A stretch of 64,000 bases of DNA from JdFR-22 sp964534325 (GTDB lineage: Archaea; Halobacteriota; Archaeoglobi; Archaeoglobales; Archaeoglobaceae): the NCBI GenBank assembly GCA_964534325.1, contig CAZHOR010000001.1, forward strand, positions 186,001 to 250,000, written 5' to 3'. Below, piece by piece: positions 58,522-64,000 of the stretch. Below the pieces are notes generated by a model that had not been told where the DNA came from, searched no databases, and worked only from the letters and a program-made list of their open reading frames with translations. Both the position numbers and the translations under genes were made by a program. How positions within the stretch are numbered: position 1 is the first letter of the stretch; the number at the start of each line of letters is the position of its first letter.

Positions 58522-60189
58522 TCAGGTTACCGACACCAGTTTTTTCTTGGCATATTTCAATTCGGATTCGCTGATCAACTCTTTTTGTAAGGAGATCATG
58601 TCGAGGTAAAGTTGTAGATGGTCGGGGGTCTTCCACAGCTTCTTTCCGCCGTATTTGTATCCGTATCGGATAGAGCTCCCCAGCTTTTCTCTTATGCTTT
58701 TATCCGAGCTGTAGCCTGTCTCTTTCACCACATCCTCAGTGAACCCGTTTTTCTGCGCAGTTTCCAGAATTGCTTCGTGCACGCCGGAACCATGCTGTGC
58801 TGCTTCTTTTGGTCTGTCAGCCAGTTCAACAGGTACACCCACTTTTTTTGCAAACTCCCTGTGAACGTATTTTCCCAGTTTGTCTTCAGATGACCTGATC
58901 TTTAGTTTGGTGTCTATCTGAAGAGCCAATTTGACGACCTGTGGGTCAATATAGGGGTAACGGAAACTAAGACCATTTGCTTCTGCCATCTTCACTTCTC
59001 TCTCTAAGGTCTCACAATAAGCTTGCTGGAGATCATCCAGCATGTGGTGCTCCAGTTTTTGGTATCCCTCTTCCGCAATGACCTTTCGGTACCAGGGATA
59101 GCCTCCGAAGAGCTCGTCTGGTCCCTGTCCACTGAGAACCACTTCCTGTCCATCCTTACCCGCCAGCTCCAGTGCTGCGTAAACCGGGATACCTGCCTCG
59201 ATCTGCAGGAAGAGGCGGTCCTCTATAGCTTCCATCACTTTAGGAGTGTACTCCTCAATATCCTTGGTGTCCAGCTCCTTAATCTTTATCTCCATCCCCA
59301 TCTCAGAGGCTGCAGACCTGGACTGCTCCAGATCCATTGACCCTTCTATACCTGCAGTGTAGCAGGTTACGTCTGCGAAGAATGAAGCGATTTTGGCGAT
59401 GAGTACGCTATCTATTCCTCCTGAAAATATTACTCCCACTTTTTCGAATCCATCTACTCTCTTCTTCACCGACTCTATCAAAGCTTCTCCATAGCTCTCT
59501 ATAGCTTCTTGAGGGTCATAGATGGAGGTTTTCTGATCTGTTGGTGGTTCAAGAACTTTCTTATCAGTCAGGCCATTAATTGAGAGCCTGGCTATGTGTC
59601 CAGGAAGTAACCGCTGTTCACCATTTATTCCCAGCTCCCAGAGTGCTTTTCTTTCTGAGGCAAAACCAATAAAGTTTTCATTCTCTCCAATGTACAGCTG
59701 TTTTACCCCAACAACATCTCTGGCGATGATGATTTCTTCTCCATCACTTACCGCCAGTGCGTAGACTCCATCCAATCGAGGGAGTATTTTAGAGACTGCC
59801 GACTCCAGATCATCTTCGTACGCTTCTTCCAGCAAGTGAATAATTGTTTCGCTGCCCGTTATGTCGGTATCGTGCTCTTCTTTCAATTCGTACTTTAGCT
59901 CTCCATTATTGTATATTTCACCGTCATGAAGAACGGTGAGGGTCTTATTGCAATCCTGAAGAGGCTGTTGGGTTGGGAGCTTATCTTCCGGAGCAGTTTC
60001 TGTATGGCCCATTGCCATGACAGGTCTTTCGCTTAAATCGAGTTCAGGATCGCTTCCTTTATGAATCCTTTCTCCCACTAAAAAACCACAACATTTGGTA
60101 TTCTTGTGTTTTATCGTATTCAACATCTGTTCTATTTGCTCTGAAACATTTCTACCGTCTTTACTAACAATTCCAGCTATACCACACAT
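58522..60189 (-). CDS. asnB: Asparagine synthetase (glutamine-hydrolysing)
   Basis: A 555-residue class-II asparagine synthetase that makes Asn from Asp, ATP and Gln. The start is set at ATG 60189 because the nucleophile Cys2 follows directly (MCGIAGIVSKDG); Arg/Asn glutaminase residues are present (HDGEIYNN). The ATP site is FSGGIDSVLIA (about 255) and SGQGPDELFGGYPWY. Length is standard. The start codon lies in a hairpin (60182-60205). It contrasts with the Cys-less homologue at 52118-53281. Confidence 0.88.
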   Translation of the reverse strand: MCGIAGIVSKDGRNVSEQIEQMLNTIKHKNTKCCGFLVGERIHKGSDPELDLSERPVMAMGHTETAPEDKLPTQQPLQDCNKTLTVLHDGEIYNNGELKYELKEEHDTDITGSETIIHLLEEAYEDDLESAVSKILPRLDGVYALAVSDGEEIIIARDVVGVKQLYIGENENFIGFASERKALWELGINGEQRLLPGHIARLSINGLTDKKVLEPPTDQKTSIYDPQEAIESYGEALIESVKKRVDGFEKVGVIFSGGIDSVLIAKIASFFADVTCYTAGIEGSMDLEQSRSAASEMGMEIKIKELDTKDIEEYTPKVMEAIEDRLFLQIEAGIPVYAALELAGKDGQEVVLSGQGPDELFGGYPWYRKVIAEEGYQKLEHHMLDDLQQAYCETLEREVKMAEANGLSFRYPYIDPQVVKLALQIDTKLKIRSSEDKLGKYVHREFAKKVGVPVELADRPKEAAQHGSGVHEAILETAQKNGFTEDVVKETGYSSDKSIREKLGSSIRYGYKYGGKKLWKTPDHLQLYLDMISLQKELISESELKYAKKKLVSVT

Positions 60190-60205
60190 TTTAAACACCG
60201 TGTGG
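60182..60205 (-). promoter_or_regulatory. Hairpin that covers the asnB start codon
   Basis: In the mRNA, CCACAC pairs with GTGTGG, six bp, with the GGTG and start codon ATG (60189-60187) in the loop or the stem edge. Such a structure could lower translation initiation. A second stem, GCAGACA/TGTCTGC (60229-60248), lies further upstream in the leader. Confidence 0.4.
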
Positions 60206-60554
60206 GTGACCCAGGGTTTTCCAAAATAGCAGACATTTCGTTGTCTGCATCACCGATTTCCCTGAAAGTTTTTTTGTCAGTTTTCCTGAGGACAAATTTC
60301 AATTTTACACCCACAATTAAGACCAAATAGACTATCTTATAAATATTTTACGGGCAAATTTTTATAAATGGTTTTCGTCGCCCCAGAATGCCTTCCACAA
60401 CTTCTGTATAACAAAAAGGGATTTTTATACCCTTTTTCTGCCAGCGATTTCATATTCTAAAAATAATAATTAATTTAGAATAACATCCAAATATTAGAGC
60501 AATAGGATGACAAAAATGGAGTCCTGAATCCATTTCAATTTAAATTTACAGCTT
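60190..60554. other. asnB leader and argE-side terminator region
   Basis: Contains the start hairpin, a second 7-bp hairpin (60229-60248), a TATA-like ATATTTATAAGATAG on the minus strand (60333-60347), giving an asnB leader of about 125 nt, and a hairpin with A/T arms at 60413-60437. No gene is seen. Confidence 0.5.
60413..60437 (-). terminator. Hairpin terminator after the M20 peptidase gene
   Basis: AAAAAGGG (60413-60420) and CCCTTTTT (60430-60437) form an 8-bp stem with a 9-base loop. On the minus strand a T-run follows (CCCTTTTTG), suitable for stopping the transcript that comes from 61529. Confidence 0.5.
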
Positions 60555-61529
60555 TTACAGTAGCTCGTTTAAATTTACAATAACGTCTACAGCACTTTGT
60601 ATTTCCTCTACGGCAATTCTCTCTTCGTGGGTATGACACATTCTCATGTCTCCAGGACCCCATATAATAGCTTTGCTTCCGCCCTGTTTGAAGTTCACTG
60701 CGTCGGTCCACGACAGCATTTGAGAATATTTGACGCTCAATCCGGCATTCTGTATAGCCTTTTCCAGATCAGGGTCCCTGTCAGCAATAAAACCTTCATG
60801 CTCTTCAATTACTTCAATAGCTCCGTATTCTTCTGCAATATTTTCAATTCTTTCTCTATAGCTTGTGACATCCACGCCAGGAGGGAACAGGAATTCTATC
60901 CTCAGCATGCAGTAATCCGGTATCAGGAATTCGTTATCACCACCTTTCATTTCCTGGATAGAGAACTCTGAAGTAACGTTTTTGAGCTCCCCTACAAGGT
61001 CTATGGCCTTCTCTACAGCGTTCTCGTTGTCGAAGAATGAGCCATGGGCAGGAGAGCCTGTAACGCCTATCTCAACTTCCAGGGACCCGTACTGCTGGGT
61101 AGCGATGTTCAGAGAAGTGGGTTCCATGACCACTACTGTCTCCGGCCGGTATTCCTTCATTACAAGTCTGGAACCTTTTCCTCCTTCTTCTTCATCTGAA
61201 AGGAAGGCGAAACCGATATTGAGTTCATATGATCTTCTTAAAGAGGTTAACATTGCTGCAAGACTGGCCTTGGCATCACAAGCACCTGTGCCGTAAGCAT
61301 ACACTCCGTCGAAGTGGAACTCTCTCTTTATATCCACCGTATCCATGTGAGTGGCTACCCAGTAGTCTGCTTGGGGGTTAACGAGAATGTTCTCTACACC
61401 ATGACTCTCCTGAGTCTCTGTATCCCATCCATAATGATGAATAAATTCCAGAATATATTCAATAATTTCGTCTTCCTGACCCGAAGGGGACTCTATGTCA
61501 ACCAGTTTCCTCAGCAACTCAAGTACCAT
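60555..61529 (-). CDS. M20-family amidohydrolase (ArgE/LysK-like deacylase)
   Basis: A 324-residue zinc metallopeptidase, similar to [LysW]-lysine/ornithine hydrolase or acetylornithine deacetylase. Metal motifs: ATHMDTVD (about residue 60), YGTGACDAKAS (about 85), SDEEEGGKGS (about 111-117), EP and a C-terminal His in MCHTHEERI. The dimerisation lid lies between about 155 and 265. LysW is not seen in the window. The TATA is shared with the divergent gene at 61570. Symbol withheld because the substrate is uncertain. Confidence 0.78.
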   Translation of the reverse strand: MVLELLRKLVDIESPSGQEDEIIEYILEFIHHYGWDTETQESHGVENILVNPQADYWVATHMDTVDIKREFHFDGVYAYGTGACDAKASLAAMLTSLRRSYELNIGFAFLSDEEEGGKGSRLVMKEYRPETVVVMEPTSLNIATQQYGSLEVEIGVTGSPAHGSFFDNENAVEKAIDLVGELKNVTSEFSIQEMKGGDNEFLIPDYCMLRIEFLFPPGVDVTSYRERIENIAEEYGAIEVIEEHEGFIADRDPDLEKAIQNAGLSVKYSQMLSWTDAVNFKQGGSKAIIWGPGDMRMCHTHEERIAVEEIQSAVDVIVNLNELL

Positions 61530-61542
61530 TACCTAAACTTAT

Positions 61543-61557
61543 TAGTACCGTATAAAT
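61543..61557. promoter_or_regulatory. Compact bidirectional promoter
   Basis: CCGTATAAATAAAG on the plus strand reads CTTTATTTATACGG on the minus strand: one AT element for two divergent genes whose start codons are only 40 bp apart (61529 and 61570). Each start lies about 20-25 nt from the box. Confidence 0.5.
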
Positions 61558-61569
61558 AAAGGTAACTCA

Positions 61570-62022
61570 GTGAGGATAAGAAGAGCAAAGGAAGAAGATC
61601 AGGAGGATTTTCTCCAAGTATACAATATGGCCTACAAAGACATCCAGGAATACTCCTATCCCGACGACAATTACGTAAGGAAGTACTTCAGATGGCTGAT
61701 GGGTAGAGATTCAAATGGAGTGTTAGTTGCCGAAGAAGAGAAGCTTTTAGGGTTTATAGCGGTCGATGCCAACTCCTACCAAAAAAAGGACGTAGGACAC
61801 ATTCACGAACTTATAGTGAGAACAGACGCACAAAACAAGGGTGTGGGAAGAGCACTGCTCAAAGAAGGAATTAATTACATCAAGAGCAGAAATAAAAAAG
61901 AGATCGACCTCTGGGTGGGTGCCACCAACTACAATGCTATCGAGTTCTACAAAAAAGCCGGATTCACAAAGAGTATAGTTAGAGGCCGGTGGATGAGGAT
62001 GAGTATGAAACTCAATAAATGA
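61570..62022 (+). CDS. GNAT-family N-acetyltransferase (GTG start)
   Basis: A 150-residue GNAT protein. Motif A is IVRTDAQNKGVGRALLKEGI (R/QxxGxG/A acetyl-CoA loop), the alpha-4 end is NYNAIEFYKKAGF. The start is GTG 61570, since the conserved MRIRRAKEED begins there and the TATA box lies about 20 nt upstream. Acceptor unknown. Divergent from the M20 peptidase gene. Confidence 0.78.
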   Translation: MRIRRAKEEDQEDFLQVYNMAYKDIQEYSYPDDNYVRKYFRWLMGRDSNGVLVAEEEKLLGFIAVDANSYQKKDVGHIHELIVRTDAQNKGVGRALLKEGINYIKSRNKKEIDLWVGATNYNAIEFYKKAGFTKSIVRGRWMRMSMKLNK

Positions 62023-62102
62023 TCTTAATTGTTTTAAGCGGTTGTGGTTGTAGATCGGTCATGTGAGTTGCCCTGCTGAGTTGAACTGGATGGAGTATTA
62101 GT

Positions 62103-62729
62103 TTACAGCTGCTCCAGAAGTTCTCTTAAATCTTTTAGGGAGCCGTTGTTATTGGTATCTTTGTTGATCCTGTCCACGTGGTAGGCTCTGATCCCAACTT
62201 TTGTTGGTATCTCGTAGTCGAACTTGTAGTGGTCTCCTACGTGCACCATGTGCTCAGGCTTGACTCCCAGCTGCTCACATATGCGGAGATACACTTCTGG
62301 TTTCTTTCTCACCATACCAAGGTCGGAAGTGCAGGAACAAACAGATGAAAAATAATGCTTTATTTCCTTTAAACCCAGGTTCAAGAACCTCCAGGGAGCG
62401 TTGGATACCACCACAAGATCATAATTACCGTATAGACTCTGCAAAACATCCAAGGCATCAGGAAAGACCTTAACCTTGTGTCTTATTCTATGTATAACGT
62501 CTTGAGGGTCTTCATCAAGGTCGAAACGGTTAAACCAGTAGTCCGGTTGATACCACCGCAAATCCTCGTCACCCAGGGCATCATAACAGCTCCTAACGTA
62601 CCTGCATGCATCGTCAAAGTCAATACCATGTCTTTTACTGTAGAGCCGGGGTACTTCTCTGTCCCAGAAAGCGTTTACGAAATCCAGGTCGATGAGGGTT
62701 CCATCCGCATCAAATGATATGATGTTCAC
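62103..62729 (-). CDS. HAD-superfamily hydrolase (GTG start)
   Basis: A 208-residue HAD phosphatase: motif I FDADGTLIDLD (residues about 5-15), a helical cap with YWFNRFDLDEDPQD, motif II VVVSNAP, motif III Lys in RKKPEVYL, motif IV VGDHYKFDYE. Substrate unknown. The start is a GTG at 62729, about 27 nt from a TATA-like AAAGTTTTTAAGG; its promoter lies next to the heptamer repeat. Confidence 0.78.
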   Translation of the reverse strand: MNIISFDADGTLIDLDFVNAFWDREVPRLYSKRHGIDFDDACRYVRSCYDALGDEDLRWYQPDYWFNRFDLDEDPQDVIHRIRHKVKVFPDALDVLQSLYGNYDLVVVSNAPWRFLNLGLKEIKHYFSSVCSCTSDLGMVRKKPEVYLRICEQLGVKPEHMVHVGDHYKFDYEIPTKVGIRAYHVDRINKDTNNNGSLKDLRELLEQL

Positions 62730-62765
62730 ACCAAGAACAGGTGCCAGAACCTTAAAAACTTTGTC

Positions 62766-62827
62766 GGTTAAGGGTTAAGGGTTAAGGGTTAAGGGTTAAG
62801 GGTTAAGGGTTAAGGGTTAAGGGTTAA
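62766..62827. repeat. Tandem heptamer repeat GGTTAAG, runs into the gap
   Basis: About 8.9 perfect copies of GGTTAAG (equivalently TTAAGGG), directly upstream of the HAD gene promoter and cut by the N gap. Its true length is unknown because the assembly ends in it. Confidence 0.95.
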
Positions 62828-62927
62828 NNNNNNNNNNNNNNNNNNNNNNNNNNNNNNNNNNNNNNNNNNNNNNNNNNNNNNNNNNNNNNNNNNNNNNNNN
62901 NNNNNNNNNNNNNNNNNNNNNNNNNNN
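62828..62927. other. Assembly gap (100 N)
   Basis: Exactly 100 N, the usual placeholder for a gap of unknown size; sequence on either side may not be truly adjacent at this distance. Confidence 0.97.
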
Positions 62928-62967
62928 GACCCATTAAAATTATAGGACTCCTTTACAAATATGAATC

Positions 62968-63672
62968 ATGCTCCGCCGGAGTTTTATCAAGCTTGCTGCT
63001 TTAATTACTGCTGTAGCATTTGGTCTTTTCACCATTTTAGGATTGAATAAGGATTTGGAGGAGGAATACGACATGGCGGAAACTGTAGAATTGTCTTCTC
63101 CCCAAAAGAGTAGTGTTTCGATAGAAGAGGCGATTGATGGGAGGCGTTCCAGAAGACAGTATAGTGATGAGTCCTTGAGTCTAAAGGAGATATCCCAGTT
63201 GTGCTGGGCAGCTCAGGGTATCACTGGTGAGAGAACTAATTTCAGGGCTGCTCCTTCAGCCGGAGCCCTGTATCCAATAGAGGTATTCGTGGTTTCAGGG
63301 GATTCAGACCTTGAACCAGGGGTCTATCATTACTCTCCTTCAGCCCACAGATTGAACAGGATAAAACAGGGCGATATCAGAGAGGGTCTGGCGAGGGCGG
63401 CTGTAGGCCAACAGGAAGTGAAAGCAGCTCCCATAGATTTAGTTATCACTGGCGTAATCCACAGGACTGCCCAGAAATACGGTTCCAGAGCAGATAGGTA
63501 CGTTCACCTTGAAGCGGGTCACGTAGCCCAGAATGTATACCTTCAGTGCGAGAGCCTCGATCTGGCTACGGTTTCCATAGGCGCTTTTTCTGATAGTGAA
63601 GTTAGAGACTTGCTTTCGATAAATGAAGATCACACACCTCTTTATATCATGCCCATAGGCCATAGACCATAG
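62968..63672 (+). CDS. SagB/nitroreductase-family FMN oxidoreductase
   Basis: A 234-residue protein with an N-terminal hydrophobic segment preceded by arginines (MLRRSFIKLAALITAVAFGL), perhaps a membrane anchor or export signal. The body matches the SagB/ThcOx-like nitroreductase group: RRSRRQYSDESLSLKEISQL (FMN phosphate Arg pair), RAAPSAGALYPIEVFVV, EAGHVAQNVYLQ and GAFSDSEVRDLL. Members oxidise peptide azolines or act in redox. No cyclodehydratase or precursor peptide is seen here. TATA-like AAAATTATAGG about 26 nt upstream. Confidence 0.82.
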   Translation: MLRRSFIKLAALITAVAFGLFTILGLNKDLEEEYDMAETVELSSPQKSSVSIEEAIDGRRSRRQYSDESLSLKEISQLCWAAQGITGERTNFRAAPSAGALYPIEVFVVSGDSDLEPGVYHYSPSAHRLNRIKQGDIREGLARAAVGQQEVKAAPIDLVITGVIHRTAQKYGSRADRYVHLEAGHVAQNVYLQCESLDLATVSIGAFSDSEVRDLLSINEDHTPLYIMPIGHRP

Positions 63673-63700
63673 TTCATAGTTCATAGATCATAGGCCCCGA
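63661..63700. repeat. Short imperfect CATAG repeats
   Basis: CATAG recurs every 8-9 bases (CCATAGACCATAGTTCATAG and on to 63697). Low complexity, after the SagB-like gene end. Confidence 0.5.
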
Positions 63701-63766
63701 CCATAAAAAGTAATCTAAACAGGTTTTTAAGTTCTGATAAAAGGAGGGATCACATCAGGTGAGACC

Positions 63767-64000
63767 ATGAACAAGAAAGATTCCAACACAGTTATTGAAG
63801 AGTTGAAGGACAGGTTAAGAGATTTTGTCAGGGAGAGGGGCTGGGAAAAATTCCATAACCCCAAAAATATTGCTGAATCCATTTGTATTGAGGCAGGAGA
63901 GCTTATGGAAGCGTTCCAGTGGAAAAGCGAGCAAGAAGTAGCGAGCTGGAAGTTTGAGCAGGGGAAGAAGGAGAGAGTTGCTGAAGAGCTTGCAGACGTG
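63767..64000 (+). CDS. MazG-like nucleotide pyrophosphohydrolase, 3' end outside the window
   Basis: The first 78 codons. MNKKDSNTVIEELKDRLRDF, then RGWEKFHNPKNIAESICIEAGELMEAFQW and a following KERVAEELADV. EAGELMEAFQW and EELADV are the metal-binding EExxE and ExxD helices of MazG/dCTPase-type NTP pyrophosphatases, which remove abnormal nucleotides. AGGTGA lies before the ATG. Confidence 0.8.
   Translation, partial: MNKKDSNTVIEELKDRLRDFVRERGWEKFHNPKNIAESICIEAGELMEAFQWKSEQEVASWKFEQGKKERVAEELADV

Noticed and set aside
1..64000. CRISPR arrays, insertion sequences or prophage genes
   Set aside because: No regularly spaced repeats of 24-40 bp and no transposase, integrase or phage structural gene were found; the only tandem repeats are short units of 7-16 bp.

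Overview
This window is archaeal. Promoters are TATA/BRE boxes about 25 nt from many start codons. Gene content includes a Cdc48/VAT AAA+ ATPase, RadB, a GAN-type DHH nuclease, a Pcc1-like KEOPS subunit, fused ADP-forming acetyl-CoA synthetase, cupin phosphoglucose isomerase, CofD (coenzyme F420 synthesis) and a tRNA-Val(CAC) without an encoded CCA end. No rRNA is present, so lineage cannot be fixed from here. The mix (Archaeoglobus-like ISF/AfpA pair, F420, DsrMKJOP) suggests an anaerobic, sulfur-metabolising, euryarchaeal-type organism, probably an assembled scaffold because of the 100-N gap at 62828-62927.

Region 1 (1-20.7 kb) is the standout. Four separate dsrM-dsrK operons lie head to tail on the minus strand (about 13 kb), each with its own TATA promoter. 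The third also carries a DsrC-family gene that has lost both redox cysteines. A heme O synthase gene follows the array. To the right come a CbiA/DsrN-type amidotransferase, a genuine two-cysteine DsrC, and a complete dsrO-dsrP-dsrM-dsrK-dsrJ operon on the plus strand. Together these encode a membrane quinone/periplasm-to-cytoplasm electron route to DsrC-trisulfide-type substrates plus four extra membrane-bound heterodisulfide-reductase-like modules of unknown partner. The catalytic sulfite reductase DsrAB is not in the window.

Region 2 (20.7-35.3 kb) is mixed housekeeping and small genes: YkgJ-type Cys cluster protein, PGI, ferritin, tandem DUF2250 protein, eight-cysteine lipoprotein, methyltransferase, archaeoflavoprotein/iron-sulfur flavoprotein pair, tRNA-Val, phosphoesterase, DUF1614, an RRM RNA-binding protein, PRC-barrel protein, a Cdc48 with an unusual insertion, LarC and RadB. 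A 565-bp spacer after radB holds two GC-rich stem structures.

Region 3 (35.8-47.3 kb) holds acetate/energy and phosphate genes: ADP-forming acyl-CoA synthetase with a BioD/DRTGG protein, a CBS-DUF47-PiT phosphate operon, CBS and GNAT proteins, a universal-stress-protein remnant, a secreted protein and a large CPBP membrane protease. Region 4 (47.4-64 kb) holds a nuclease-Pcc1-zinc finger-nucleotidyltransferase run, cofD, two asparagine-synthetase homologues, a MrfA/Hrq1-like helicase, VapBC, a lipoprotein, a sulfotransferase-like protein, a transglutaminase-like protein, an M20 peptidase, GNAT and HAD proteins, a heptamer repeat ending in the gap, a SagB-type oxidoreductase and the start of a MazG-like gene.

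A general pattern: first or single genes mostly have a TATA box 20-28 nt before the start codon (apparently leaderless mRNAs), while genes inside operons have good Shine-Dalgarno sites, often with 4-bp ATGA overlaps.
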